Counted from the stretch's first letter, positions 18,107 to 28,159 are shown. The stretch: DNA of 64,000 nucleotides from an uncultured Cohaesibacter sp. (GCF_963664735.1 NZ_OY761553.1:3345001-3409000), one strand, 5' to 3'. Program-made: numbers and translations. The notes: generated by a model not told the origin, from the sequence alone.

Positions 18107-18442
18107 GAAGGCATTCCTTCGCTAAGTTCATTGCACCTTTATAAATTAGGCCATCGTTATGTATCAGGGCGCCGTTTACAAATCCATAGCGAGTATCGTC
18201 CAAAATGCAATTGAGAAGAGCCTATCTTTCAGGTTTTAGTCTCATTGTTGACGGAATACCAATGAAAGCTGGCCTTAATGGCTCAAATTGATCAAAAGCC
18301 TTGCATTCGTCTTTCAATCGAAGCCAGATTGAAAATCGTTCAGTGATGCTTACATCTGATTAAACCAATGCGGATTATAAAGCTTGATCTGCTGACCCAC
18401 ACGGCTCGTGCAGAGCGAGCAAGATGATGGAAAATTTTATTC
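18107..18442. other. Divergent intergenic region hisB-hslV
   Basis: This 336-base region must hold the promoters of the his operon and of hslVU. A heat-shock (RpoH) promoter would be expected for hslV; CTTG-type -35 candidates occur near 18300 and 18383, but neither has a -10 of the right sequence and spacing, so none is called. Confidence 0.4.
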
Positions 18443-19015
18443 ATGACAGAACAGTCTTCTAACAATTCGGCTTTTCCCGGCTGGCGCGGAACCACCATTC
18501 TGACCGTTCGCAAGGGCGGCAAGGTTGTTGTCGCAGGCGACGGACAGGTTAGCCTTGGACAGACAGTTATCAAAGGCAATGCCCGCAAGGTGCGCCCTTT
18601 GGGCAAGGGCAATGTGATATCCGGTTTTGCTGGTGCAACAGCTGATGCCTTCACGCTGTTTGAACGCCTTGAAGCAAAGCTTGAGCAATATCCCGACCAG
18701 TTGACCCGGGCCTGCGTGGATATGGCCAAGGATTGGCGTACAGACCGCTATTTGCGCCGTCTGGAGGCCATGATGATTGTTGCCGACAAGGATGTATCCC
18801 TCGTCTTGACGGGCACCGGTGATGTGCTGGAACCGGAAAACGGGGTAACCGCCATTGGCTCAGGTGGCAACTATGCGCTTGCTGCAGCGCGTGCCCTGAT
18901 GGACACGGACATGGACGCCGAGGCTATTGCCCGCAAGGCCATGGCTATCGCCGCAGAGATTTGCATTTACACCAATGACAACCTCACAATCGAAATACTC
19001 GATGCCAGCAAGTAG
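18443..19015 (+). CDS. hslV: ATP-dependent protease subunit HslV
   Basis: This is the proteasome-like peptidase that forms a double hexamer and degrades proteins unfolded by HslU. The catalytic N-terminal threonine is T17 in [24 protein letters not shown], so a 16-residue propeptide must be removed. The 190-residue protein is of normal length. It is followed 122 bases later by hslU. Confidence 0.98.
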   Translation: MTEQSSNNSAFPGWRGTTILTVRKGGKVVVAGDGQVSLGQTVIKGNARKVRPLGKGNVISGFAGATADAFTLFERLEAKLEQYPDQLTRACVDMAKDWRTDRYLRRLEAMMIVADKDVSLVLTGTGDVLEPENGVTAIGSGGNYALAAARALMDTDMDAEAIARKAMAIAAEICIYTNDNLTIEILDASK

Positions 19016-19137
19016 GCATCTTTCTTGACCAAAGGCTGCTTTGAGCAGAGCTTTTCCAATATGCTCAAAATGAGGTAACCGGTGGTGCAAGAAAATTCAG
19101 GTCTGACGACAGTCAGCACCTCCCAGGAGATACAAGT

Positions 19138-20445
19138 ATGACCGATTTTTCCCCTCGCGAAATTGTTTCCGAGCTGGATCGCTTTATCGTAGGCCAGAAG
19201 GACGCTAAACGAGCAGTAGCGATTGCTCTTCGAAACCGTTGGCGTCGGCAACAATTGGATGATGACCTCAGAGAAGAGGTATTGCCCAAGAATATCCTTA
19301 TGATCGGACCAACAGGCGTGGGCAAAACCGAGATTTCCCGTCGCTTGGCCAAACTGGCCAATGCACCTTTCATAAAGATTGAAGCAACCAAATTTACTGA
19401 AGTCGGTTACGTCGGCCGCGACGTCGATCAGATCGTGCGTGATCTCATAGAAAGCGGTATTTCGCTTACGCGGGAAAAGAGACGCAAGGACGTGCAAGCC
19501 AAGGCGCATAGCGCCGCTGAGGAGCGCGTTTTGGATGCTCTGGTGGGGCCGGGGGCCGGTCCCTCGACGCGGGACAGTTTCCGCAAGAAACTGCGCGATG
19601 GTTTGCTCGACGAGAAAGAAATCGATATCGAAGTCAAGGACAACAGCTCTCCAATGTCCTCCTTTGAGATCCCCGGCATGCCCGGTGGTTCCATGGGAGT
19701 GATGAATCTTTCCGATATGTTCGGCAAAGCATTCGGTGGTCGCACCAAGCAACGCAAGATCAACGTCAAGGATTCCTACGAGTTGCTGATCACTGAAGAG
19801 TCCGACAAGCTTCTGGACGAAGATAAAATAATTTCGGAAGCGATATCATTGGTGGAAAATAGCGGTATCGTCTTCCTTGATGAAATAGACAAGATCTGCG
19901 CGCGCGAGGGCAGGGGCGGTGCTGATGTCTCCCGCGAAGGTGTTCAGCGCGACCTGCTACCTCTCATTGAAGGCACCACGGTTACCACCAAATATGGACC
20001 GGTAAAGACGGATCATATCCTGTTTATCGCGTCTGGCGCCTTTCATGTGTCAAAGCCTTCGGACCTGCTGCCGGAGCTTCAGGGCCGTTTGCCGATCCGT
20101 GTTGAACTAAGAGCCCTCACAAGGGAAGATTTCGAGGCAATCCTTACCGATACGGAAGCCAATTTGCCGAAACAGTATTCTGCCTTGTTGGCCACGGAAG
20201 ATGTTACGCTCTCCTTTACCGAAGACGCGATTGAATCAATCGCCGATATTGCAGTTGAGCTGAACAGCACGGTCGAGAATATCGGGGCGCGGCGTCTGCA
20301 AACCGTGATGGAGAAAATCCTGGAAGATATTTCTTTCGAAGCCCCTGATCGAGGCGGCGACTCCATCGAAATAACCGGTGCCTTCGTGCGTGAGCATGTT
20401 GGTGAGTTGGCAAAGAATACCGATCTCAGCCGTTATATCCTGTAA
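19138..20445 (+). CDS. hslU: ATP-dependent protease ATPase subunit HslU
   Basis: This AAA+ unfoldase caps HslV. The Walker A motif GPTGVGKTE is at residues 57-65 and the Walker B motif is [10 protein letters not shown]. The intermediate I domain lies between. The C terminus ends in LSRYIL, the tail that inserts into HslV. The 435-residue length is usual. AGGAG lies about 11 bases upstream of the ATG. Confidence 0.98.
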   Translation: MTDFSPREIVSELDRFIVGQKDAKRAVAIALRNRWRRQQLDDDLREEVLPKNILMIGPTGVGKTEISRRLAKLANAPFIKIEATKFTEVGYVGRDVDQIVRDLIESGISLTREKRRKDVQAKAHSAAEERVLDALVGPGAGPSTRDSFRKKLRDGLLDEKEIDIEVKDNSSPMSSFEIPGMPGGSMGVMNLSDMFGKAFGGRTKQRKINVKDSYELLITEESDKLLDEDKIISEAISLVENSGIVFLDEIDKICAREGRGGADVSREGVQRDLLPLIEGTTVTTKYGPVKTDHILFIASGAFHVSKPSDLLPELQGRLPIRVELRALTREDFEAILTDTEANLPKQYSALLATEDVTLSFTEDAIESIADIAVELNSTVENIGARRLQTVMEKILEDISFEAPDRGGDSIEITGAFVREHVGELAKNTDLSRYIL

Positions 20446-20477
20446 CGGCATCGAAAAGGTAAAAGCCAGATAGAACA

Positions 20478-20512
20478 AAAGGGCGCTCCATCGATTGGAG
20501 TGCCCTTTTTTA
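20478..20512 (+). terminator. Terminator after hslU
   Basis: A 14-bp stem with one G-T wobble (AAAAGGGCGCTCCA with TGGAGTGCCCTTTT) is followed by T. It separates hslU from the convergent XRE-family gene. Confidence 0.92.
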
Positions 20513-20540
20513 GAAATATAGCCGTAAGAAAAACTTATGC

Positions 20541-20942
20541 TCAGGTCTGATCCCTGAAATCCGGCGTTCCCATGCCTCGACCCCGAGAAGAAGCCGATCG
20601 TACCTGAAGGATCAAGGCTTCCAGACTTTCCTTTGAAATCTGATCGATCCGCTCGGCTAACAAATTGGCCAATTCCGTCGCACGAGGATCAAGACCGGCT
20701 GTCCGTATGGTTGGATTCGGATCCGAAATTTCAGCCAATCTTTGCAGTTCTTCTGCTTCATCCCAGATCACATTGAAATAGGCTATAATGCGCTGTATCA
20801 GAAACCAGGTCGGTTTGCCTCTTTTGCCATGCTCAAGTGCTGATAAATATGCGCTGGATACATCCAAACGATCCGCCATTTCCTTGAGCGTTATTTTTCG
20901 CTCCTTGCGCATACGCCGCAATTTTGCACCGAATGGTGTCAT
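20541..20942 (-). CDS. XRE-family helix-turn-helix regulator
   Basis: The 133-residue protein has an N-terminal Cro/CI-type helix-turn-helix (GAKLRRMRKERKITLKEMADRLDVSSAYLSALEHGKRG, residues 4-41). A helical C-terminal region probably serves in dimerisation. Homologues lie next to the Smr gene in many Hyphomicrobiales. The target genes are unknown. It is the last of a minus-strand series Tim44-like, mltA, smr, xre. Confidence 0.88.
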   Translation of the reverse strand: MTPFGAKLRRMRKERKITLKEMADRLDVSSAYLSALEHGKRGKPTWFLIQRIIAYFNVIWDEAEELQRLAEISDPNPTIRTAGLDPRATELANLLAERIDQISKESLEALILQVRSASSRGRGMGTPDFRDQT

Positions 20943-20992
20943 GGCTCAGATCCTTGTTGTTTTCAGATAAATGAGAAACTTGATGCCATCGC

Positions 20993-21619
20993 CTAACGGA
21001 TTTTGTTACGCCGTCTCAAGCGAATATGCAAGGCACCAGACCCTCCCAGTGTGGGGTGTGCTTCTTCAAATCCGACAATGATGCTGCGGATATCTGGCTC
21101 AGACAACCATTTGGGAACAACTCGTCGCAGCACACCTTTTTCCTTGCCGATGGAATAGGTCTCTCGCTCGCCACGGCTACCCTTGCCTGTAATGACGAGG
21201 ACATGCTTATGGTTCTGTTGATGGCAGCTTTTGAGGAATCCGAAAAGAGCCGAGTGTGCTTCTCTCTGGGTCATGCCATGCAGATCGAGCCTTGCATCAA
21301 TAGCCAAAACCCCGCGCACAATACGCTTCTTTTCTTTCCTATCTATGCCGGTCAATGGCAGCAGGCTATTTGAGGTAGGAATAGCATTATTTCCGCGAAT
21401 ACCCGCTTCCTTGAGCGCGTTCAATTCGGCTGCGCTGGCGCGGCGCTGTACCGGATGTTTCGCATCCGGTTGATTATCGAGATTAAGCTGCTTCTTGGTA
21501 TCAAGCGCCTCGATCAGAGCTTTTAGCTCGGCGGAACGGCCCTCAAGTGGCTCAACCGTAGCGGCCACTTTCTGCCAAAGCCTGATATCCTTGCGACTGA
21601 GGGAAGGTTTACGCGCCAT
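20993..21619 (-). CDS. Smr-domain protein
   Basis: The 208-residue protein has a polar N-terminal half and a C-terminal Smr domain with the LDLHGMTQREAHSALFGFL motif and VLVITGKGSRG. Smr domains bind or nick nucleic acids; in some bacteria such nucleases act on mRNA at stalled ribosomes, but the exact role here is not shown. It starts 16 bases after the mltA stop codon and is probably in its operon. Confidence 0.9.
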   Translation of the reverse strand: MARKPSLSRKDIRLWQKVAATVEPLEGRSAELKALIEALDTKKQLNLDNQPDAKHPVQRRASAAELNALKEAGIRGNNAIPTSNSLLPLTGIDRKEKKRIVRGVLAIDARLDLHGMTQREAHSALFGFLKSCHQQNHKHVLVITGKGSRGERETYSIGKEKGVLRRVVPKWLSEPDIRSIIVGFEEAHPTLGGSGALHIRLRRRNKIR

Positions 21620-21635
21620 TCTTTCCTCCTCTCAC

Positions 21636-22772
21636 TCATTCATCATGGTTGGGCTGCTCTGGCCAGTTTGGCATAAGGCAAATAAAAGTTGTCTCTTGCT
21701 GAAGCTTTCCTGCGATAAGGCCAGCTTCTTTTCCGGTTCCTACAAACAGGTCGCCGCGGGCAGCTCCCTTGATCGCTGATCCCGTATCATGGGCAAAGAC
21801 CATTTGCCTGAAGGGTTTATCCTCTCCGCTCTCATCAGGCAAGGTGGTTTCCAGCCAAAAAGGCAAACCAAATGTGTGCAAATGCCGGTCAACCGCAATG
21901 CTGCGCATTGGCATCAAAGGAATTTTAGCCGCTGCGGAAGGACCAAAATTCCAATCCTGCGCACCCTCGACTGCCTTGAAATAGATGTAAGATGGATTTT
22001 CGCCAAGCAATTGATAGCCATCAGGACCAAGGTGCCTGATATAGTCAATCAGGCCATCCATCGTAATGGTTTCGGCGGTAAAGACCTGACTTTGGATGAG
22101 CAATTTGCCCAAGGAGCGATAGGGATGGCCAGACTTGCCATCAAAGGCAATGCGCAAGCGCCGCCCTTGTCCCAGATCTATGGTCGCCGATCCCTGAATA
22201 TGAATGATAAACGCTTCAAGCGGGTCCCTGAGCCAGACAAGCTCCAGCTCCTTGCCATCAAGAGCCCCGGTCATCACTTCTGCGCGGCTGAAGTGATAGG
22301 TGTAGCCCTCATCCGTTTTCCGCGCAAAACTCGTCTCTGAAGTAAAGCCGGCCTCGTGGGCTTGTTCGGCGCTCAGGGGAACCAAATCATCTGGTCTTTT
22401 GTGAATGGGAAAGCGAAATTCTTCATCCCGCGCCAGCCTCCCCTGGAATTCTGGCTCATAATAACCGGTTAGCAATCCTCGGCCGGAAAGGGGACGGGGA
22501 ATAAAATGGGCTTCAAAGAAAAGACGGGCGCTTTCCTGATCGATAGCATCTTCAAGAAAGAGGGCCTTTTTACCCAGAGCAACAAGAGCCTCGGCCTTGG
22601 CGCTGCCAAATCTAGACGTTGGCAGGTTTTTGAGCAAATGGCGTGCCTGATTACAAAAGGCGGCAAAAGCCGCCTTGTGATCGTGCTCATACCATCCGGC
22701 AAGGTCTGAAAAAGACTGTTTTTCTCGCCCTGCCATCAATGCCAAGCTCCTTGGAATTATGCACCGTCTCAA
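21636..22772 (-). CDS. mltA: Membrane-bound lytic murein transglycosylase A
   Basis: This cell-wall hydrolase cleaves the glycan strand of peptidoglycan with formation of 1,6-anhydro-muramic acid. The 378-residue protein has GLLTGYYEPEFQG and the C-terminal 3D domain with HDTGSAIKGAARGDLFVGTG, which carries the catalytic aspartates. A clear lipobox signal peptide is not visible at the annotated start, so export may depend on a different start or a weak signal. It follows the Tim44-like gene by 14 bases. Confidence 0.92.
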   Translation of the reverse strand: MRRCIIPRSLALMAGREKQSFSDLAGWYEHDHKAAFAAFCNQARHLLKNLPTSRFGSAKAEALVALGKKALFLEDAIDQESARLFFEAHFIPRPLSGRGLLTGYYEPEFQGRLARDEEFRFPIHKRPDDLVPLSAEQAHEAGFTSETSFARKTDEGYTYHFSRAEVMTGALDGKELELVWLRDPLEAFIIHIQGSATIDLGQGRRLRIAFDGKSGHPYRSLGKLLIQSQVFTAETITMDGLIDYIRHLGPDGYQLLGENPSYIYFKAVEGAQDWNFGPSAAAKIPLMPMRSIAVDRHLHTFGLPFWLETTLPDESGEDKPFRQMVFAHDTGSAIKGAARGDLFVGTGKEAGLIAGKLQQETTFICLMPNWPEQPNHDE

Positions 22773-22786
22773 TCGGTCCGTTTTGT

Positions 22787-23518
22787 TTATTGGGCCGATT
22801 CGGTGCCAACAAGTTTCCAGTTCGGATTGCGGCTGGTTACATCGCGACTGAAGGTCCAGATATCGGTTACCTCTTCTACGGCATTCGGATCCCCTTCGAT
22901 CACATGACCGACATCATCCTTGGTGCAGGAAGTGATGGAAGAAACGAACCGCACCGTAATTTGTGCTTCATTGCCAGCAATCTCGGCTTCAACAATAGAG
23001 CATTTGTTGATACCGATGAAGGTGAAATCAACCCGCAGCTTATTGGCTTCTCGTTGATCCAGCGCTGAGGTAAAGCCAGCAAACACGTCGGCTGCAAGCA
23101 GCTTTTTGAGTGTTTTTCGATCTCCCTCGGCATAAGCAGTCACGATCATCTCATAAGCGATCTTGGCACCGGAGACAAAGCTGTCAGGGTCAAAGCTCCT
23201 GTCCATGACCATAAGCTGAGAAAGCGCAGCATTCAGAGACGATCCCTCAGGGGCAATCTTTTCGATGCGCCTGGTCTTTTCTTCAGCTGCTTCTTTTTCA
23301 TTTTCCACCCGCTCAGGCAGGGCAATGACATTGTCCCCAACGTCATCAGCAGGTGGAGCCGTTTTCTCACCCGTATTTTCATGATCCGAAAACGGATCAA
23401 AAGGATCTGCTTCGTTGCCTGTTCTCGTGCCTAAAACATCTTTCAATCGCCAAAACAAGACGACAGCGATGATAAGAAAAACGACTGATGTTAAATCGAA
23501 TCCGAGGAATTGGGACAT
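22787..23518 (-). CDS. Tim44-like domain membrane protein
   Basis: The 243-residue protein starts with a short N-terminal segment and one transmembrane helix (TSVVFLIIAVVLFWRLKDVLG). A low-complexity acidic linker and a C-terminal Tim44-like domain (about residues 100-240) follow. The domain resembles the mitochondrial import motor anchor; bacterial members are membrane proteins of poorly known role. It is the first gene of the operon with mltA and smr, divergent from fxsA, and this neighbourhood is conserved in alphaproteobacteria. Confidence 0.85.
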   Translation of the reverse strand: MSQFLGFDLTSVVFLIIAVVLFWRLKDVLGTRTGNEADPFDPFSDHENTGEKTAPPADDVGDNVIALPERVENEKEAAEEKTRRIEKIAPEGSSLNAALSQLMVMDRSFDPDSFVSGAKIAYEMIVTAYAEGDRKTLKKLLAADVFAGFTSALDQREANKLRVDFTFIGINKCSIVEAEIAGNEAQITVRFVSSITSCTKDDVGHVIEGDPNAVEEVTDIWTFSRDVTSRNPNWKLVGTESAQ

Positions 23519-23664
23519 TTAGCTCGCCTTGACCAAGTTGATTTTTACAAAAAAGCACTGAAACTTTCACTTTTCTTTCTATATTTAGGGGAGGGCTCCT
23601 TGCAAATCCATAATGGATAACGAAAGGAGCATAAAAAACACAGACTTTTGAGGAGAACGCTTAA

Positions 23665-24240
23665 TTGACGCACAAATCTCTCTTTCCATTCATTCCTTTT
23701 CTGCTGCTGGCAGTGCCGATTTTGGAAATTGGTGTGTTCATCATCGTCGGTGGACAAATTGGCGTTCTCAACACCCTGCTTGGTATTCTTTTGACGGCAG
23801 TCATCGGCACCATTCTTTTGCGGCACCAAGGCTTTGCTCTTGTCGGGCAAGCACAGCAGCAAATGAACCAGGGGAAAATTCCCGGTAAGGAACTGGCCCA
23901 TGGGGTCATGTTGCTGGCTGCGGGGCTGTTGTTATTGACGCCCGGATTCGTCACCGACACTTTCGGATTTCTGCTTCTTGTACCCGCAATCAGAGACGGC
24001 ATTTTCCATTTTTTCAAAAGCCGCATCACGATGACCGGGATGGGAGGGCAATCCTTCGGATCCGGCTCGACCTATTATCAGAGCTATAACTATCAGAATT
24101 ATGAATCATCAAACGGCTCAAATACATCTCGCCCGACCAACGATGATATCATTGATCTGGATGATGACGAGTTTAGCGAAGTAAAGGAACGAGGCTCTAT
24201 TGAAAATCAGCAATCGCCACACTCTCCCTGGAATAAATAA
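23665..24240 (+). CDS. fxsA: FxsA-family membrane protein
   Basis: The 191-residue protein has three or four hydrophobic helices in the first 110 residues (FIPFLLLAVPILEIGVFIIVGG, then LGILLTAVIGTILLRHQG and LLLLTPGFVTDTFGFLLLVP), the FxsA pattern. A polar, asparagine- and serine-rich tail follows. FxsA was named for relief of phage T7 exclusion by F plasmids; its normal role is unclear. Start choice: the codon is TTG at 23665, with AGGAG 9 bases upstream and no better ATG nearby. Confidence 0.9.
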   Translation: MTHKSLFPFIPFLLLAVPILEIGVFIIVGGQIGVLNTLLGILLTAVIGTILLRHQGFALVGQAQQQMNQGKIPGKELAHGVMLLAAGLLLLTPGFVTDTFGFLLLVPAIRDGIFHFFKSRITMTGMGGQSFGSGSTYYQSYNYQNYESSNGSNTSRPTNDDIIDLDDDEFSEVKERGSIENQQSPHSPWNK

Positions 24241-24533
24241 GCATGGCTTTGTGGCTGCATACATGACGGTATCATGAAATTGCTTCATAATTTCTGGGCA
24301 AAGCCTGCAAATACGATGAGAGGTCCGGGGTTCGCCTTGTTTCAGACGACCCATCATGCTACAGCGGTTCTCAGACATAAGGATTACCAAACAGGACCCT
24401 GCTGAAGCGCCTAAGTTAGCTTAGGGAGGTGATCGGGTAGCACAAACCTGATCTCGAAAATTTTCAGGCTGCAAGGTGAAGAGGTCCAATTGCAATCCGG
24501 ATTTGTTCAACCGAAATAACAGGAAACAGTTTT

Positions 24534-25031
24534 ATGAGCGACGCACAAGAAAATGGCGCAGCTGAAGGCGGTGAACTCAAACTGCCAGGCCTTAGAATTC
24601 TAGCCCAATATATCAAGGATCTTTCTTTCGAAAATCCAAATGCTCCAGATTCTCTGCGTCCTCGCGAGAAAGCTCCGGAGATCAACGTTCAGATCAACGT
24701 CAACGCTACGCCTCTTTCTGAAACCGAATTCGAAGCAGAGCTGACTTTAAACGCAAGCGCTACCAGCGACGACACAACAATGTTCAATGTCGAGCTTCTT
24801 TATGCCGGCATTTTCTCCATTTCAAATGTGGCGCAGGAACAGCTGCATCCGTTTGTCATGATCGAATGCCCACGCATGCTCTTCCCGTTTGCTCGTCAGA
24901 TTATCTCTGATGCCACAGCTCGCGGCGGTTTCCCTCCGCTGAATGTAGATCCAATCGATTTCGCTCAGCTTTATCGCCAGCGCATGATGGAACTGGCAGC
25001 ACAGCAGCAGAAAGACCAGCCTACCCAATAA
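24534..25031 (+). CDS. secB: Protein-export chaperone SecB
   Basis: This tetrameric cytoplasmic chaperone keeps preproteins unfolded and hands them to SecA. The 165-residue protein has the SecB core: [31 protein letters not shown], and the [34 protein letters not shown] block. The C-terminal tail is glutamine-rich. It is a single gene between fxsA and the convergent dnaQ, in the order common to Hyphomicrobiales. Confidence 0.98.
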   Translation: MSDAQENGAAEGGELKLPGLRILAQYIKDLSFENPNAPDSLRPREKAPEINVQINVNATPLSETEFEAELTLNASATSDDTTMFNVELLYAGIFSISNVAQEQLHPFVMIECPRMLFPFARQIISDATARGGFPPLNVDPIDFAQLYRQRMMELAAQQQKDQPTQ

Positions 25032-25051
25032 GGCGGTTTTTCCTATCAAAC

Positions 25052-25085
25052 AAAAAGCCGATCGGATCATCCGGTCGGCTTTTTT
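25052..25085. terminator. Terminator between secB and dnaQ
   Basis: The stem AAAAAGCCGATCGG pairs with CCGGTCGGCTTTTT around a short ATCAT loop, with A- and T-runs on both sides. It can end transcription of both convergent genes. Confidence 0.93.
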
Positions 25086-25113
25086 ATTGTCGATTTTTAT
25101 AAAAGGCTAATTT

Positions 25114-25129
25114 CGTTTCACGTGAATCC
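25114..25129 (+). promoter_or_regulatory. parS-like site 1
   Basis: The core GTTTCACGTGAATC matches the parS consensus TGTTTCACGTGAAACA at all but three positions. It lies between secB and dnaQ, about 3 kb on the left side of the probable origin, and is the only such site on that side within the window. Confidence 0.8.
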
Positions 25130-25145
25130 AAAAGGGTTCGGCACA

Positions 25146-25886
25146 CTATGCCTCTGTAGTCTCCGGATCGGTTGCCTGAGGCATATATTTAGCCCAGATG
25201 GCATCTCCCTTTATATCGCCAAGAAAAGCACTGTGCGCTTCGATTTCTGCCTCACTGAGCCGTGACGGAAGAGGGCAGGGCCGCTGTTTGGCAGGCTTTC
25301 GCTCTCTTGGCGCGCCATCAGCATAGCTTCCTTCTTCCTGCTGTTCGCTGGAAAGCATGAAGCTGGTCTGGCGTCCGCCAATCAGCTCCAGATATACATC
25401 TGCAAGAATTTCACTATCGAGCAAGGCTCCATGCAAAGTACGCTTGGAGTTGTCTATGCCAAATCGACTGCAGAGCACATCAAGGTTATTGGGACCGGCT
25501 GGGAATTTTTGGCGTGCCATCGCCAGAGTGTCGATCACAAGGCTATTATCGATTTTCGGGAATCCGGCTTTATCCAGCTCCCAATTGAGAAATTTCACGT
25601 CAAAACTCGCATTATGAGCGATCAAGACCGTGTCTCTGATGAAATCGTGAAAATCCTTGGCGATTTCTGCAAATTTCGGTTTATCAGACAAGAATTCTTC
25701 AGAAAGCCCATGCACGCGAAAAGCCTCTTCAGGCATATCACGTTCAGGGTTGATATAGACGTGAAATGTATTTTCCGTCGGCAAATGGTTGATCAGCTCA
25801 ACGCAGCCAATTTCCACGATCCTGTCGCCTGTCATCACATCCAGACCGGTCGTTTCGGTATCGAATACTATTTCCCTAAGCGCCAT
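25146..25886 (-). CDS. dnaQ: DNA polymerase III epsilon subunit (3'-5' exonuclease)
   Basis: This is the proofreading subunit of the replicative polymerase. The three exonuclease motifs of the DEDDh type are clear: FDTETTGLD, HNASFDVKFLNWEL and HGALLDSEILADVYLEL. The C-terminal tail (about residues 180-246) would contact the alpha subunit. The 246-residue length is normal. It lies downstream of coaE in the minus-strand run maf-aroE-coaE-dnaQ. Confidence 0.97.
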   Translation of the reverse strand: MALREIVFDTETTGLDVMTGDRIVEIGCVELINHLPTENTFHVYINPERDMPEEAFRVHGLSEEFLSDKPKFAEIAKDFHDFIRDTVLIAHNASFDVKFLNWELDKAGFPKIDNSLVIDTLAMARQKFPAGPNNLDVLCSRFGIDNSKRTLHGALLDSEILADVYLELIGGRQTSFMLSSEQQEEGSYADGAPRERKPAKQRPCPLPSRLSEAEIEAHSAFLGDIKGDAIWAKYMPQATDPETTEA

Positions 25887-25928
25887 TTCCAGCTCTCTTT
25901 CAAATCAAATCAGTCCGCCGACTATGAT

Positions 25929-26531
25929 CTATTCTGGCGATTGAGAAAAGCGGCTTTTGACATCTTTTAAAACCACATCTACCTGTTGCTCAGCAGCTTC
26001 CAACCCTTTGCCCGTGTCTATGACATAATCGGCCCGCCGACGTTTTTCTTCATCGGGCATCTGTTTGGCCTTGATGGCTTCAAACTTTTCTTCCGTCATT
26101 CCGGCTCGTTCCAGAACTCTTGTGCGCTGAATATCCTCATCGGCAGAGACGACGACAATCACATCAACGCGATTCTCGGCGTTGGTCTCGAACAGGAGCG
26201 GAATATCGAGAATGACAATATCTGCACCCTCAGCCTGAGCCTTTTCAAAAAACTGCTTTTCTCTCTTGCGAACCAGCGGATGAATGATCGATTCCAGACG
26301 TCGCATTGCTTCTGGTTTGCCAATCACATGTTTGGATAGTTCTTTGCGATCAACCCCTGAAGCATTCGTCGTGCCGGGAAATTCGGCTTCGATCAATGGT
26401 ACGGCCTCACCGCGATAAAGCTCATGCACTGTGGCATCGGCATCATGAAGGGGGCAACCACGCTCGACAAACATCTGGCCTGTTGTTGATTTGCCCATGC
26501 CAATAGAACCGGTGAGGCCGATCGTGATCAT
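25929..26531 (-). CDS. coaE: Dephospho-CoA kinase
   Basis: This enzyme catalyses the last step of coenzyme A synthesis. The P-loop GLTGSIGMGKSTTGQMF is at residues 5-21; DADATVHELYRG and VVLDIPLLFE-like (here VILDIPLLFETNAE) are the CoaE motifs. It is 200 residues long. The aroE stop codon is 10 bases upstream, so the genes are cotranscribed. Confidence 0.97.
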   Translation of the reverse strand: MITIGLTGSIGMGKSTTGQMFVERGCPLHDADATVHELYRGEAVPLIEAEFPGTTNASGVDRKELSKHVIGKPEAMRRLESIIHPLVRKREKQFFEKAQAEGADIVILDIPLLFETNAENRVDVIVVVSADEDIQRTRVLERAGMTEEKFEAIKAKQMPDEEKRRRADYVIDTGKGLEAAEQQVDVVLKDVKSRFSQSPE

Positions 26532-26540
26532 GATCCGCTC

Positions 26541-27401
26541 CTAGAGTTGCTTCAAAACGTCATTGCGCAGTGCGTCAGTGACAACAGGTCTTGTGCCAAA
26601 CCAATGTTCAAAGCCCGGGACCGCCTGATGCAACAGCATGCCCAACCCGTCTACCACCGGATTGCCTCTCAACCTTGCCGCTCTCAAAATGTCAGTTTCG
26701 AGCGGATTATAGACAATGTCTGTGACCAACGCCGTTTTTGGTAATGGATCAAGGGAGATATCGAGCGCTGGCTGGCCAATCATACCCAAGCTTGAGGTAT
26801 TCACGAGCAAATCCACTTCGGCCAATTGTTCAGATCGTTGATCCCAGCTGGTTACGGTCACCCGATCTCCAAAACCCAAATCAGAAAACAATCGAATGAG
26901 GGTTTCTGCCTTTTCTATTGTTCGATTCGCTATCGTAACGGTGTTAAAGCCTCGTTCGAGCAATCCGTTTATTACAGGTCTTGCGGCCCCACCCGCACCA
27001 AGCACCAACGCGTTGCCGCCTTTTTTGGCATCCCAGCCCGCCTGCAGCTGATCCAGATTGGCAAGAAAGCCATAACCATCGGTGTTTTCCGCGTGCAATG
27101 CTCCACCCTCAAACCACAAGGTGTTCGCTGCCTGAAGTCTTTTAGCACCCGGATGGATGACATCGACAAATTCCAGAACCGCCTGTTTGTGGGGTATGGT
27201 GACATTACCACCAACAAAGCCCTTGTCTTGCATCTCCTTGATAAAGCGACCCAGATCTTCAGGTGCAACAGCAATCTTTTCGTAAGAGCCATTGAGATCG
27301 TAATGTCTCAGCCAATGGCCATGAATGACCGGTGATTTGGATTGTTCAATAGGCCAGCCAATTACAAAGGCCTTGGGCAATTTCGTGGATATTTCTTGCA
27401 T
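26541..27401 (-). CDS. aroE: Shikimate dehydrogenase
   Basis: This NADPH-dependent enzyme of the aromatic amino acid pathway reduces 3-dehydroshikimate. The 286-residue protein shows the shikimate-binding KSPVIHGHWLRHY, the NVTIPHKQAV motif with the catalytic lysine, and the nucleotide-binding VLGAGGAARPVINGL. It is separated from maf by one base and from coaE by 9, as part of a tight operon. Confidence 0.97.
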   Translation of the reverse strand: MQEISTKLPKAFVIGWPIEQSKSPVIHGHWLRHYDLNGSYEKIAVAPEDLGRFIKEMQDKGFVGGNVTIPHKQAVLEFVDVIHPGAKRLQAANTLWFEGGALHAENTDGYGFLANLDQLQAGWDAKKGGNALVLGAGGAARPVINGLLERGFNTVTIANRTIEKAETLIRLFSDLGFGDRVTVTSWDQRSEQLAEVDLLVNTSSLGMIGQPALDISLDPLPKTALVTDIVYNPLETDILRAARLRGNPVVDGLGMLLHQAVPGFEHWFGTRPVVTDALRNDVLKQL

Positions 27402-27402
27402 T

Positions 27403-28008
27403 CTATAATTCCAAACCCTGTGATTGGCGCAAATAACTCAACAGTGGCAGCAATGGCAGCCCGAGGATGGTGAAATAGTCTCCATCGATTTTTTCAAACA
27501 ATTGCACACCCAGACCTTCCAACTGGTAGCAGCCAACGCTGGATCTGACTTGTTCGCCAACGCGCGCCATATAATGACCGACTTCTTCCGGGCTTAAGGG
27601 CCTCATGGTGAGGGTCGCTGTAGAGACGTGGCTCCATAGGATTTCCCCATCCTTTGCACAGGCGACAGCTGAATGGAGTTGATGGCTTTGTCCCGCAAGA
27701 TCCATTAGTTGGCGCCGCGCAGCGGCTTCGTCTTCAGGTTTGTTGAACCGTTTATCCCCAAAGCCCAAAGTCTGGTCGGCACCAATAACCAGTGCACCGG
27801 GATTGCGACTGGAAACATCTGTTGCTTTAACCTGAGCGAGCAGGCTTGCGATATCGGCTGGCGGTGCGCCTGCCTCCACCAAAGGCTGTTCTGCGGCGCG
27901 TTCGTCGACATCGGCTGCGAAGGTTTCAAACGTTAGGCCAGCGTTGGACAAAAGCAAGGCTCTTGCCTGACTTTTGGAAGCAAGAATCAATGGGGTCATT
28001 AAATTCAT
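27403..28008 (-). CDS. maf: Maf-family nucleotide pyrophosphatase
   Basis: Maf proteins hydrolyse non-canonical or methylated nucleoside triphosphates. The 201-residue protein starts with the signature LILASKSQARALLL and has VIGADQTLGF and the SVGCYQLEG region. It is the first gene of the leftward operon maf-aroE-coaE-dnaQ and reads away from the probable origin. The start could also be the ATG at 27999, which gives MTPLILASKS; neither has a clear Shine-Dalgarno sequence. Many relatives have a ppsR (DUF299) gene between this gene and the origin; it is missing here. Confidence 0.93.
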   Translation of the reverse strand: MNLMTPLILASKSQARALLLSNAGLTFETFAADVDERAAEQPLVEAGAPPADIASLLAQVKATDVSSRNPGALVIGADQTLGFGDKRFNKPEDEAAARRQLMDLAGQSHQLHSAVACAKDGEILWSHVSTATLTMRPLSPEEVGHYMARVGEQVRSSVGCYQLEGLGVQLFEKIDGDYFTILGLPLLPLLSYLRQSQGLEL

Positions 28009-28144
28009 CCATACAGTGAAAAGCTGCCTCGTTGTTTAGAACAATGGCACAGGGAACAAAACGGGTCTTGTTGCGTTTTTCCATATCCTTGTGTTTGCAC
28101 GCCTAAAAATAACAGAAATCCGCCAATTTCGTCATCTTATTGTC

Positions 28145-28159
28145 TTAATAAAACATTAA
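28145..28159. promoter_or_regulatory. CtrA-type site 1 in the origin region
   Basis: TTAA-N7-TTAA occurs here exactly, with spacer TAAAACA. It is the site nearest maf. Confidence 0.65.

Noticed and set aside
18290-18400. Heat-shock (RpoH) promoter before hslV
   Set aside because: CTTG candidates at about 18300 and 18383 have no matching -10 element at a spacing of 16-18 bases.
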